From JBMYQA01 sp049600855 (GTDB lineage: Bacteria > Bacteroidota > Bacteroidia > Cytophagales > Flammeovirgaceae), in assembly GCA_049600855.1 (NCBI GenBank), contig JBMYQA010000133.1, forward strand, positions 1-15,158: 15,158 nt of DNA, written 5' to 3'. The notes beneath the pieces were generated by a model. That model made no database searches. It was not told where the DNA came from and worked only from the letters and a program-made list of their open reading frames with translations. How positions within the stretch are numbered: position 1 is the first letter of the stretch; each line of letters starts with the position of its first letter. Of this stretch, positions 1 through 7,642 are shown one piece after another. The position numbers were made by a program, and so were the translations under genes.

Positions 1-983
1 TGGAGTTTTTTAAACACCAAACTGCCAATCGAGTAGCTTCATTCATCCCGTAGGAATGCGGAGGAAGTTTATTGTCTTTTTCAATGGTGGATGGCATGTC
101 TATGGTGTTTTTCTCAGGATTATAAATCCCAATGGAAAACAATGATGCATCCATTAAGGTGTTTACATTGGCATATACCGAATCAATAATTTCTTCGATA
201 TTGCGATTGGCGGCAATGTCTTGACCAATTTCACCTAATAATTTTACATTCTGTTGGAACTGATTAATGCGATCTTTCTGATTAAAAAGTTCGCTCTCAA
301 TATCGTTGTATCTTCGTTGAAGTTTGTGGTACGATTTGGCATTTTGTAAAGAAATGGCAAATTGTTCCCCTAAAATTTCTACAAACTCTTGTGCATCAAG
401 TGAAAATGCATTGGTTTTTTGAAAGTTTTCCAAATACACAATAGCTGAAAGATGCCCCTCAAAAACTACTGGAAAGCAAAATGCAGATTGAGGCTTAAAG
501 TTTTCTACATAAGGATCATCCTTAAACTCTTCGAAACTGTCTACAATCACATGCTGTTGTTGTTTAATGACAGCGTCAATGGCAAAAAGAGGAAGTTGCT
601 GGGCTAATACAAAGGTTCTGCGAATTCTGCCACGTGCTTCAATAGGAATAGATTGCATAACCTCTGTCCCTTTTTCTAAAGCACCATCAGCCTGAATGAG
701 TAACTTGCCTTCCTGATTCTCCATGATTACACAGCGCTCAGCATCTGTATTGTGTAAACAAATATCTACAAAGCGTTTTAGTAAATTCTCAAATTTTAGC
801 TCACCTGAGAGAATATGAGAAATGTGTAATATGTTGGCTAGGCCCTCTCTTTCCATGTAGTTTGTGAACAATGTGTAGTTATCCTTGTATTTATAGTAGA
901 AGTGACTTAAATCATTATTGTACTGCTTCCTTTTAGCAAACTTGTTTGAAATAAGTTTGGGTGAAATCAACTATTTCATTCAT
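1..983 (-). CDS. Tandem GAF-domain signalling protein, N-terminal part, with an apparent frameshift near its start (C-terminus beyond window)
   Basis: The frame is open from the left edge up to about 970. Counting from the ATG at 856, a first GAF-like domain covers residues about 5-170 (ILHISHILSGELKFENLL; later CFPVVFEGHLSAIVYLENF). A charged helical linker follows (about 175-205), then a second GAF-like domain from about 210 that runs off the window. GAF domains bind small ligands in sensor kinases, cyclases and phosphatases; the output domain is not visible. No ATG precedes 856 in this frame. In the neighbouring frame, ATG 983 gives MNEIVDFTQTYFKQVC and then TAA at 933-935; the main frame continues coherently as AKRKQYNNDLSHFYYKYKD. 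Removing one T from the TTT at 940-942 joins the two. A sequencing error, a real mutation, or initiation at TTG 970 or ATG 856 are all possible. The promoter at 1052-1082 supports a start near 983. GAF assignment is fairly sure; the true start is not. Confidence 0.72.
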
Positions 984-1360
984 CGAATTACTAAAAATAA
1001 CACTAAAAAAGTGCTGCTCAATACTTCTACTTGTTTTTTTCATTGCAAAATCAAAGCTACACTATAAGTAGCTAATAATCAATGCTATTTATTACTATAA
1101 TATAATACCGAAATGAGCTTTCTGGTAACGTTATGTATGAAAAAAGGCTAGATTGTCATTTTTGATCTTCATATTAAAATTTTTGATAGCTATAATTTTT
1201 TAGTAAGTGAGTTCCAACAATTGGTACAAACTTCGTATAAATACACCATTTTATATTGACCGTTTCGTACGAGAAAGACTCACACGATTACTTATTATTT
1301 TTAACTAAATTTAATTAGAGGATTACTGGTATATAAGCCAAAAAGATAGCTAACTCCATA
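984..1360. other. Intergenic region between two minus-strand genes
   Basis: About 377 bases of very AT-rich sequence between the ATP-grasp-like gene and the GAF gene. Apart from the promoter at 1052-1082 I see no gene, no RNA gene and no convincing hairpin-plus-T-run terminator. Short palindromes such as TCGTACGA occur but are within chance expectation. Confidence 0.5.
1052..1082 (-). promoter_or_regulatory. Bacteroidota-type promoter for the GAF gene
   Basis: On the minus strand TTG (1082-1080) is followed after exactly 20 bases by TAGCTTTG (1059-1052), a full match to the Bacteroidota -7 element TAnnTTTG with a suitable -33 spacing. It lies about 70 bases upstream of the ATG at 983, which favours that ATG over the internal one at 856. 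Confidence 0.55.
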
Positions 1361-2542
1361 TTACTCTTCAAAAAATACGGCGCTACCACCAACCCAAGTT
1401 TTTTCCTTATTAAAATCCACTCCCATCATTTTTCCTTTACTCAACCGGGCAAGGCTGATTAAGGGTTTCAATTCGTCTTCCCAAATGCAGAGTAATCGAA
1501 TTTCTGCTTTTGCTTTAATGTCTAACGTAGGTAAACAAGGCTCGTAAGCTACTTTTCGCTGCAAGATGTAATTCTCCCGATCTTGAACTGCATCCAACGC
1601 TTCTACAGTAACATCAAAAATTACGCCTGAACCGGCAAAAGAAAACAAAGGTTTTAAAACATAATTTTCTAAATCGCTCGGGTATTCCTTTAAGTCGGAG
1701 AGGAAAAAGGTTTTGGGAACAAACTTACTGTTCATAAAAGGCATGCTGTATTTGCTGATTTTGAAAAACCAGTTGGGGTGCGCAAACCACTTTACATCTA
1801 CTTCCGAAGTGATATCGAATTGTGGATTGAGGTCTTTTCGCGCTTTTAACTCATCAAAGATTACGCGGTTATAAATTCGTTTAATAGGTGTCTTTTCCCC
1901 ATTATTCATGTAAAAGAGATTGCGACCTTCTTGGATAACCTCCGTAATGCAAATAGATTTGATGCCTAAATCCTTTTCCGTATAGATGAAATCAATTCGT
2001 GTTTTCTGCTCATGAGGCTTAATGTCTAATAAGACTACACGTTCAGGTTTTTCATCTCCAATGATCAAATCTTTTAATGTTTGAATGTAGGTCTCATCAT
2101 CAATTCCTCCAAAAAAGTGCTTTAACTCTTGGGGCACATTAAAATGCTTGCGATAAGCGTTACACAAATGGCGTTGGTAACAGTAGAGCGAGGCCACGCC
2201 TTGTAATTCAATAAGCTGAGGGAAAAGTTGTCCATTTTCGCCACGGCAAACTGCAAAATCTACGGCTACAAAGCTTGAATGTTGAGATTCATTAGGCACA
2301 CGAACTTCATTAGGAATGGCTTTCTCCATTTTATCCCTAAAGTCAGGCTGTTCTAAGAAATGTTTCACTTCTGTAAACAGTCCCATAATTTCAGCCATAA
2401 ATTCCTTGCTCACAAATAGTGGGGTTTCAGCAATGCGGAAGTCTAACACAGGATCATGTGTTGGATGGATATCTTTTAAGAAAGATTCATACTTTTCTTT
2501 CGTAAATGAATTGTTATAATTTTCCCGAACAGTATAGTCCAT
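1361..2542 (-). CDS. ATP-grasp-like protein of unknown substrate
   Basis: A 393-residue soluble protein without signal peptide or membrane segment. The C-terminal third has the layout of an ATP-grasp ligase. KPLFSFAGSGV (about 297-307) resembles the lysine and glycine-rich ATP-binding loop. YILQRKV (about 325-331) resembles the hinge strand. AEIRLL (about 346-351) followed by ARLSKGKMMGVDFN and a WVGGSAVFF tail resembles the metal-binding and closing strands. An upstream acidic strand, FPQLIELQG, recalls the PxLIExN segment of ligases acting on peptides or polyamines. Family knowledge suggests ATP-dependent joining of a carboxylate to an amine or thiol; the substrate cannot be read here. An upstream ATG at 2605 would add 21 residues rich in proline and hydrophobics. 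I prefer 2542 (MDYTVRENYNN) because the residues after it look like normal soluble protein, but neither start has a ribosome site. It ends 377 bases before the GAF gene, which has its own promoter. Confidence 0.6.
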   Translation of the reverse strand: MDYTVRENYNNSFTKEKYESFLKDIHPTHDPVLDFRIAETPLFVSKEFMAEIMGLFTEVKHFLEQPDFRDKMEKAIPNEVRVPNESQHSSFVAVDFAVCRGENGQLFPQLIELQGVASLYCYQRHLCNAYRKHFNVPQELKHFFGGIDDETYIQTLKDLIIGDEKPERVVLLDIKPHEQKTRIDFIYTEKDLGIKSICITEVIQEGRNLFYMNNGEKTPIKRIYNRVIFDELKARKDLNPQFDITSEVDVKWFAHPNWFFKISKYSMPFMNSKFVPKTFFLSDLKEYPSDLENYVLKPLFSFAGSGVIFDVTVEALDAVQDRENYILQRKVAYEPCLPTLDIKAKAEIRLLCIWEDELKPLISLARLSKGKMMGVDFNKEKTWVGGSAVFFEE

Positions 2543-2801
2543 AGTGATGACTGATAAAGGGTGGAGGATACATTTAAGAGGGGGAATTTCCCATAAAAAT
2601 TTCATTCCCGCAACTATTCTTGTTAGAAATCTTCTTCCTCATTTAGCTGCCCAATGAAAAATTCAAGCAAACGATTTCAATGTGTTCATGAATCTTATAA
2701 AAGTACAAGATGAGTGGTTAGTTGAGCTTTTATAAATACTATATGAAAGATGATAAGGTCTTTTTTGAATGCATGAATCGCCCACTAATTTTTTGACGTG
2801 G

Positions 2802-2820
2802 CCTACCCATTTTGGGTAGG
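2802..2820. repeat. Perfect inverted repeat with 7-bp arms
   Basis: CCTACCC (2802-2808) and GGGTAGG (2814-2820) are exact reverse complements around an ATTTT loop. The 12-mer CTACCCATTTTG seen here (2803-2814) recurs at 2922-2933, where the following bases GCGGTA give only an imperfect stem. No T-run follows on the plus strand, so this is not a classical terminator. Confidence 0.55.
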
Positions 2821-2960
2821 TGGCGAAATGGAGAAGAATGCACGGAACGCTTTGTTAACGACTGTAAATGACATTTTGCCCGCTTGCTCTTGTACTTTTC
2901 TAATAACAAGGTATACGAGAACTACCCATTTTGCGGTATAGTACGTGATGGGCATCCCGC

Positions 2961-2968
2961 TACCTTTG
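2961..2968 (+). promoter_or_regulatory. Possible -7 element for the T9SS cargo gene
   Basis: TACCTTTG matches TAnnTTTG exactly, about 115 bases before the ATG at 3083. No TTG lies at the usual 17-23 base spacing upstream (the nearest is 27 away), so this is a weak call. Confidence 0.25.
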
Positions 2969-2998
2969 TTGCCATCAATGAAGTAATAGGCCTACTAC

Positions 2999-3015
2999 TT
3001 CGCTGATAAAGCGAA
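2999..3015. repeat. Small inverted repeat upstream of the secreted protein gene
   Basis: TTCGCT (2999-3004) and AGCGAA (3010-3015) form a perfect 6-bp stem with a GATAA loop, followed by a run of A on the plus strand. The orientation of the A-run argues against a plus-strand terminator; it could be a leader hairpin of the mRNA for the gene at 3083. Confidence 0.4.
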
Positions 3016-3082
3016 AAAAAACACCTTAAAATTATTTATTCAATATGTGTACAGCGAATTGTACCTTCACCATTTAACCAGT

Positions 3083-5092
3083 ATGAAAAAGAATCTTTTA
3101 TTTATTCAAACACTATTGGTGTGTTTATGCCTTAGCTTGACTGCTTATGCTCAGAATAGCTGCGAAAATTTTAATGGAGGAGTGGGAACTTGGCAAGCTA
3201 GTAATGCGGCTATTAGTACCAGTACCACAACGCCGCGAGCTGATGGAACACGGTATTTGAAAGGCGATGATGGTACCTCAGGGCCAGGTACTGGCGGATC
3301 TTGGTTATTTAGCACCAGCTATAATGCTGAAGCAATTACGTGTGGAGCGGATTTATGCTACGATTATAAAGTATTTAATGATGGAGTAAACAACAGTTCT
3401 CCGCAAATGACGAGTCAAATCCGTATTTATCAGGGAACAGTAGGTAACCAAACGCTTTCAGCTACTTTTGTACTGAATAATCCGATTACTGAAAACAGTG
3501 CTTGGTTAAACGTATGTGCGCCAATTTATCCCATTACAGGCAATCAACTGCCAAGTAATGCTCAAGGACAATGGGTAATGAGTAATCCTGCTAACTGGAA
3601 TACACTAATTGCCAATTTTGATGGCGTAGCTTTTAACACAGATGTTGCAGGTTCCTCTTTTCAAACCGAAGATATTGGTATTGATAACTTCTGTTTAACC
3701 AATAATGGGGCCTTAAACCCAGTGCCTGCATTCCACTTTGAAGATGCAAATGGAAATTTTAAAACGACATTTACCTGTAATGAAGATGTATTTATGGATG
3801 GAACTGCCTCTCAAAATGAACTTCGTTACTTCATTGACATCTGGAGAAGACCAATTGGAAGTACAGGGGCATTTGGTTATGGTTCAGGTTTGGGCTGGAC
3901 GCTCACTCCATTCAATAATACGTTAAACTTAACGCAACTATTTGCTCAAAACGGTTACACGCTTGAAGAAGGATTTGAGTATGAAGTGAAGTTAGCCGTA
4001 GGTAATGATTGCGATGGTTGGGAAGATATCACACATCGTTTCACCATGCAACCCGTGAGTATGAATTCTGATTTTACCTATTCGATGCGATGTGAAGCGA
4101 ATGGTACCATTTCTGTGACAGTAACTGCCGTTGATCCAAATCCTAGTCAAGGTTGGAACTTATATGAAACAACTACCGCAGGAGCTACTTCTGATGCGCA
4201 AACCATTACACAAGTAGGAAACTCACAAGGTGGAACAACGACTACGTTTACAGGATTATCGCGAAATAAATTCTACTACATCAAACACGGTGTGTGGAAT
4301 AACTGCTCTCCTTGGCAGGAAACCCGTAAAGCATTGCCTACAGGAGACGTGGTATGGCAAGGAATGACTTCCAATTTTGACATCAGCGCTAGTAGTGATT
4401 TCAGTGGAAATGTTACTGTAAATACTTTAGCACACGGTACAAATGGCGTATTTGTATACCACTGGTGGGGCATTTTTACAGATGCAGCAACTTTGAATCA
4501 AGTGCCGGGCAACGCCATTCAATGTTGTAATAATAATGGTGCTACCTTCTCGGCCAACTTGCAAATAAATGTGTGGTATTACATTAAGCACGGCATTTGG
4601 AATGACTGCGTGGGATGGAAAGAAACACGAAAGGCAATTCGAATTCAGCAAAGCTTAAAATCACCTGAAGGCCCATTAACTGTTGAGATTAGAGAGGTAG
4701 AAGAGGTAACTAAAGCATCCATTGATGAAATGAAAGGGCGCGTACAATCGGGTAATTTGATGCAAGCAGATTTGGACAAATACCTTCAAGAAGAAACATT
4801 AGAAGTAAAAAACAAAGTAGAGGTAAAACGAGTAAATACAGGTGATCAGTTGATTATCTCTCCAAATCCTATTCAAAAAGGAAGTGTATTGCAAATCAAA
4901 ACGGTGGATGAAGCAAGCATTCAAAAAGTGGAGTTGTTTGATTCTCAGGGCAATGTGAAAGGCGTCTATCATTTTACTGAAGCGAGTCGTGCTGAAATTC
5001 AGCCAAGGAATTTAAAAGCAAACGAACTGTATCTGATTCGTGTAGTGACCACTACAGGAGAAATTTTAACAGGACGGGTGTTGATGAATTAG
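3083..5092 (+). CDS. Secreted multi-module protein with a type IX secretion sorting domain
   Basis: A 669-residue exported protein. The start at 3083 gives a textbook signal peptide (MKKNLLFIQT, a hydrophobic core, cleavage after AYA at about residue 23); an upstream in-frame ATG at 3047 would bury it. Residues about 25-215 form a module of unknown family, beginning NSCENFNGGVGTWQ. Three related modules follow, each ending in a similar strand with one cysteine and a tryptophan: YEVKLAVGNDCDGW (about 300-313), YYIKHGVWNNCSPW (398-411) and YYIKHGIWNDCVGW (499-512). A charged linker (about 540-585) leads to a C-terminal domain opening with LIISPNP (about 590) and closing with YLIRVVTTTGEILTGRVLMN, the pattern of type A T9SS sorting domains. 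In that pathway the domain is removed and the protein is released or attached at the cell surface. The repeated modules suggest binding or adhesion; no catalytic site was recognised. The gene stands alone, followed by a strong terminator. Confidence 0.8.
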   Translation: MKKNLLFIQTLLVCLCLSLTAYAQNSCENFNGGVGTWQASNAAISTSTTTPRADGTRYLKGDDGTSGPGTGGSWLFSTSYNAEAITCGADLCYDYKVFNDGVNNSSPQMTSQIRIYQGTVGNQTLSATFVLNNPITENSAWLNVCAPIYPITGNQLPSNAQGQWVMSNPANWNTLIANFDGVAFNTDVAGSSFQTEDIGIDNFCLTNNGALNPVPAFHFEDANGNFKTTFTCNEDVFMDGTASQNELRYFIDIWRRPIGSTGAFGYGSGLGWTLTPFNNTLNLTQLFAQNGYTLEEGFEYEVKLAVGNDCDGWEDITHRFTMQPVSMNSDFTYSMRCEANGTISVTVTAVDPNPSQGWNLYETTTAGATSDAQTITQVGNSQGGTTTTFTGLSRNKFYYIKHGVWNNCSPWQETRKALPTGDVVWQGMTSNFDISASSDFSGNVTVNTLAHGTNGVFVYHWWGIFTDAATLNQVPGNAIQCCNNNGATFSANLQINVWYYIKHGIWNDCVGWKETRKAIRIQQSLKSPEGPLTVEIREVEEVTKASIDEMKGRVQSGNLMQADLDKYLQEETLEVKNKVEVKRVNTGDQLIISPNPIQKGSVLQIKTVDEASIQKVELFDSQGNVKGVYHFTEASRAEIQPRNLKANELYLIRVVTTTGEILTGRVLMN

Positions 5093-5110
5093 TAATTTAT
5101 ATTGACCTAT

Positions 5111-5150
5111 AACAAAAGCTTACCTAAGAGATTGGGTAGGCTTTTGTTCT
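5111..5150 (+). terminator. Strong intrinsic terminator after the T9SS cargo gene
   Basis: AACAAAAGC (5111-5119) pairs with GCTTTTGTT (5140-5148), and the stem continues inwards through TTACCT with GGGTAG (5134-5139), giving about 15 base pairs with two G-T wobbles around the loop AAGAGATT. The 3' arm itself provides the T-rich tail. It sits 18 bases after the stop codon. The A-rich 5' arm means it could also act on minus-strand transcripts. Confidence 0.8.
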
Positions 5151-5494
5151 TGAAGCTGTTTCGTGTCAATAACATCAAGATGTGCTCATTTTTATATGTT
5201 ATATGAGTTTTTGTTTATGTGTTTTTGGTGTTTTTTTGGAAAAAAATAATTAAACACTAATGTTTTGATTTGCAAGGATTTAAGTGTGTTTCTAAACAGG
5301 TTAAAATGATTTTTATTCTGGAAAGCTGTTTACTTTTTTGATGTTCAATCATTATCCATTGTACGATGCTAAAAATGAGAAGATTTATTTTGAAGGGAGG
5401 GAGCTACTATCATGAGAAATGCTCTTTTAAATGGTGATACAAGGAATAAATGATACCTTAGATTTAGCATTTTACGAAGAAATAACACGAATTT
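5151..5494. other. AT-rich intergenic region upstream of the OmpH-like gene
   Basis: About 340 bases between the terminator and the promoter at 5495. It contains long A and T runs but no reading frame resembling a protein and no RNA gene that I recognise. A 13-codon frame at 5412-5453 has an SD-like AAGGGAGG before it, but nothing else supports it. Confidence 0.45.
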
Positions 5495-5525
5495 TTGTTT
5501 GTTTAAATTACCCTAATTACTTTCG
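5495..5525 (+). promoter_or_regulatory. Bacteroidota-type promoter for the OmpH-like gene
   Basis: TTG (5495-5497), a 20-base spacer, then TACTTTCG (5518-5525), a seven-of-eight match to TAnnTTTG. It lies about 38 bases before the ATG at 5563, which explains why the longer in-frame reading from 5431 is not the likely protein start. It probably also drives the lipoprotein gene at 6142. Confidence 0.55.
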
Positions 5526-5562
5526 CGCCTGCACAATTAGGCGACCTACTAAAGTTAAAAAC

Positions 5563-6111
5563 ATGAAAGAGCACATAACAACAGGATTATTCATTGGACT
5601 AACCATTTCTACCGTCACGACTGCTGCAATTTTTTTCTTTTTCTTGAATTCCCATCCCAAGTTGGCTTATGTAGATAGTCAAAAGTTGTTGGCCAATTAT
5701 GAAGGCATGCAACAAGCTCAGAAAGCTTTTCAAGCAAAAGCAGTAGCATGGCAAGCTAATGTAGATACCTTGGGTAAAGCGTTGCAAGTTAAGTTGGCAC
5801 ATCATGAAAAAAACTTGACTACAATGACTAAAAGAGAAAAGCAATTATCAGTTGAGTTATTAAAAACCAAAAAGCAACAATTGCAGCAGTACCAACAAGC
5901 GGTGGGGCAAAAAGCACAGGAAGAAGAGCAAAAAGCGATGCAGGCAGTTTTAGAGGAGGTAAATGCTTTTTTAGAAGCGTATGGGAAAGAACAAGGTTAT
6001 CAGGTTATTTTAGCAGCCACTCAAGCTGGTAATATTGCCTATGCCGATGAAAGTATTGACATTACTGATGAGGTAGTGGAAAAGTTAAATCAGGCATTTA
6101 GAGGAGAGTAA
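5563..6111 (+). CDS. OmpH/Skp-family periplasmic chaperone-like protein, membrane-anchored
   Basis: A 182-residue protein with the Skp/OmpH layout. A hydrophobic segment (about 7-28, ending AAIFFFFLN) is followed by a short strand KLAYVDSQKLLANY (33-46), a long alpha-helical arm rich in Q, K, E and A (about 47-145), and a closing segment YQVILAATQAGNIAYADESI (about 146-165) before a last helix. In this family the strands build a trimeric body and the helices form tentacles that hold unfolded outer-membrane proteins in the periplasm. The hydrophobic segment shows no clear AxA cleavage site, so the protein is probably anchored in the inner membrane. The start at 5563 is chosen because the promoter lies at 5495-5525; reading from 5431 would add 44 unrelated residues. 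The lipoprotein gene begins 30 bases later, so the two are likely co-transcribed. Family assignment is fairly sure; service to the downstream giant proteins is inference. Confidence 0.75.
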   Translation: MKEHITTGLFIGLTISTVTTAAIFFFFLNSHPKLAYVDSQKLLANYEGMQQAQKAFQAKAVAWQANVDTLGKALQVKLAHHEKNLTTMTKREKQLSVELLKTKKQQLQQYQQAVGQKAQEEEQKAMQAVLEEVNAFLEAYGKEQGYQVILAATQAGNIAYADESIDITDEVVEKLNQAFRGE

Positions 6112-6141
6112 TTTAATCACACAGTACGCTACTTTGTATCC

Positions 6142-6744
6142 ATGAGAACAGTTTTATTTGTGTTGGTATGTTTAGGAATGATGGCATGCCAACCCGATTC
6201 CCTGAATGAACAAGAATTAAATGCATACATTCAGGATGAAAGCAATGGTTTAATCAAAAAGCAAACTCGCAAAGGAATTGATGTAGCAGTTGCTTGTCGT
6301 CCCACAGATTTATTAGTTGCCCAAGAGCTTCGAGCTAAACCAAATCATACAACAGACTTCATAGATAGCTTAAAGCAGAAGTATGATCAATATGCTTATT
6401 TTATGCTAAGCTTGTCGAAAGGTAACCAAGAAGTGTTACGTCAAACAGGGGATTTTTCCAGCTTCAGTAACACCCTACAAACGCTCTCGTTTGATATGGC
6501 GAGTTATGTGAATATCACTACTTCACAACAAGACACGATTTCAGTAGCAGATTTTATTTACCCTCGATTATATGGCGCTAGTCAAAATACCAGTCTCTTG
6601 TTCGTTTTTCGTAAAGATAAGATAAATGCTACCGAATGGGTGCAGTTTAATCTGAAAGAATTTGGCTTAGGGATAGGAGTGACTCGATTTCGATTTGAAA
6701 CTTCAGCCTTACAAAATATTCCTCAATTAGTTTTTGAAAAGTAA
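6142..6744 (+). CDS. Putative lipoprotein of unknown function
   Basis: A 200-residue protein with a typical lipoprotein signal: MRTVLF, a hydrophobic stretch, and the lipobox MMAC with the lipidated cysteine at residue 16, followed by QPDS. It should be cleaved by signal peptidase II and anchored in the envelope; the residue after the cysteine is Q, so no inner-membrane retention rule can be applied with confidence in this phylum. The mature part is a mixed alpha/beta sequence, with a helix around DSLKQKYDQYAYFMLSLSKG (about 75-95) and a last strand ending QLVFEK. I do not recognise the family. It follows the OmpH-like gene after 30 bases, which suggests one transcript and a shared envelope task. 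Confidence 0.7.
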   Translation: MRTVLFVLVCLGMMACQPDSLNEQELNAYIQDESNGLIKKQTRKGIDVAVACRPTDLLVAQELRAKPNHTTDFIDSLKQKYDQYAYFMLSLSKGNQEVLRQTGDFSSFSNTLQTLSFDMASYVNITTSQQDTISVADFIYPRLYGASQNTSLLFVFRKDKINATEWVQFNLKEFGLGIGVTRFRFETSALQNIPQLVFEK

Positions 6745-6864
6745 CTAATCTGGACAACAGTTAAGCACAGTTATTAAGATCTCCCGCTTAAGTATAGCGG
6801 CGTCACCTGATGCTTTGCACTTTTGTACACTTTTATTTTAAAACACAACTTTTATTTTACCAAA
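6745..6864 (+). promoter_or_regulatory. Spacer with a possible weak promoter and hairpin before the coiled-coil protein gene
   Basis: The 120-base gap holds a small stem, CCGCT (6784-6788) with AGCGG (6796-6800), without a T-run, and a one-mismatch -7 element CACTTTTG (6818-6825) without an upstream TTG at proper distance. It may allow an internal transcription start, but read-through from the OmpH-lipoprotein unit is equally possible. Confidence 0.25.
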
Positions 6865-7608
6865 ATGAAAACATCAACGCTATTAGCCTTTGGCTTAGGG
6901 TTAATCCTTACAATTAGCAATATCCACAGTTTTGCACAAACAATCTCAATTCCAGGTGGAGTTGGCGGAATTGGTACTTCCATAAATAGTAATGTCGGAA
7001 TTGGCACCAATGCTCCTTTGTCCAAGTTGCACCTTATAAGTAATGTGGGCGAAGTATTGAGAATAGAATCTAGTTCTACTTTTTCGGGCATTAACTTGAG
7101 TGCAAAAGGGACGGGCGGATTAGATTGGATCGTAAAATCTACGGCAAATGAGCCTTCAATTGGAAGTGGAAAGTTTGCCATTGCTTACAACAATACCCAT
7201 CACTTGATCATAGACGCGAGTGGTAAAGTAGGCGTAGGTACTCACGAAATGCCAGGAGCGAGAAAGCTTTATGTAAAAGGTGGTATTTTGGCTACAGAGA
7301 TTGAAGTAGAAGCTTTTGCCAATTGGTCTGATTTTGTGTTCGCTCCTGAATATAAATTAATGCCTTTGGATAAAGTAGAAAAGTTCATTAAAGCGAATCG
7401 GCATTTGCCTGAAATCCCATCGGCTCAAGTAGTGGCGCAAAAAGGCTTTAAATTAGCTGAAATGGATGCCAAGTTGCTGCAAAAGATTGAAGAATTAACA
7501 CTTCACGCCATTGCACAAAATAAAAAAATTGACGAGTTGCTGAAAAAGTATCAAGCACAAGAGCAAAGAATTCAGCAACTAGAAAAACAATTAGGGTCAA
7601 GCAAATAA
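6865..7608 (+). CDS. Secreted coiled-coil protein with a tail-fibre / endosialidase-chaperone-like C-terminal region
   Basis: A 247-residue exported protein. A signal peptide (MKTSTLLAFG to cleavage near SFA-Q, about residue 24) comes first. A glycine-rich stretch with NVGIGTNAPLSKLHL (about 43-57) follows, a motif repeated in many Bacteroidota surface proteins and phage tail fibres. Another GKVGVGT segment lies about 116-122. The C-terminal part is the hallmark WSDFVFAPEYKLMPLDKVE (about 154-172), then HLPEIPS, EMDAKLLQKIEELT and a heptad-rich coiled coil to the end. Such proteins trimerise into fibres; whether the end is cut off autocatalytically, as in the phage S74 chaperone, is not visible. 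The start at 6865 is preferred over 6823, since the added residues precede a clean signal peptide. A near-match -7 element, CACTTTTG (6818-6825), lies about 40 bases upstream but lacks a -33 partner. The Rhs gene starts 34 bases after the stop. Confidence 0.75.
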   Translation: MKTSTLLAFGLGLILTISNIHSFAQTISIPGGVGGIGTSINSNVGIGTNAPLSKLHLISNVGEVLRIESSSTFSGINLSAKGTGGLDWIVKSTANEPSIGSGKFAIAYNNTHHLIIDASGKVGVGTHEMPGARKLYVKGGILATEIEVEAFANWSDFVFAPEYKLMPLDKVEKFIKANRHLPEIPSAQVVAQKGFKLAEMDAKLLQKIEELTLHAIAQNKKIDELLKKYQAQEQRIQQLEKQLGSSK

Positions 7609-7642
7609 AACGTTCAATCACACAAATTAACAAGATAGAACT

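Larger units (their letters stand above)
2543..3082. other. Divergent intergenic region with a hairpin-rich element
   Basis: About 540 bases separate the minus-strand ATP-grasp-like gene from the plus-strand secreted protein gene. Bases 2606-2790 are plain AT-rich sequence. From about 2790 to 3020 base composition becomes visibly richer in G+C and several small inverted repeats cluster, while no reading frame of useful length exists on either strand. No tRNA or known riboswitch was recognised. The stretch may be a remnant of a mobile element or a structured untranslated leader of the downstream gene. Confidence 0.45.

Noticed and set aside
2316..2519. Plus-strand open frame opposite the ATP-grasp-like gene
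   Set aside because: Antisense reading of a gene with clear protein-like sequence on the other strand; no start signal or homology.
5412..5453. 13-codon frame with an SD-like AAGGGAGG upstream
   Set aside because: Ends before the promoter at 5495, so it would not be on the OmpH-like mRNA made from that promoter; no sign of a leader-peptide role.
6130..6141. TACTTTG directly before the lipoprotein ATG, suggesting a leaderless transcript
   Set aside because: One base short of TAnnTTTG and no TTG about 20 bases upstream; co-transcription with the gene 30 bases before is simpler.
6784..6800. CCGCT/AGCGG hairpin as a terminator after the lipoprotein gene
   Set aside because: Only 5 base pairs and no following T-run.
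6852..7181. 109-codon open frame on the minus strand inside the coiled-coil protein gene
   Set aside because: Antisense to a gene with a signal peptide and recognisable motifs; the product is proline and leucine-rich with no family resemblance.
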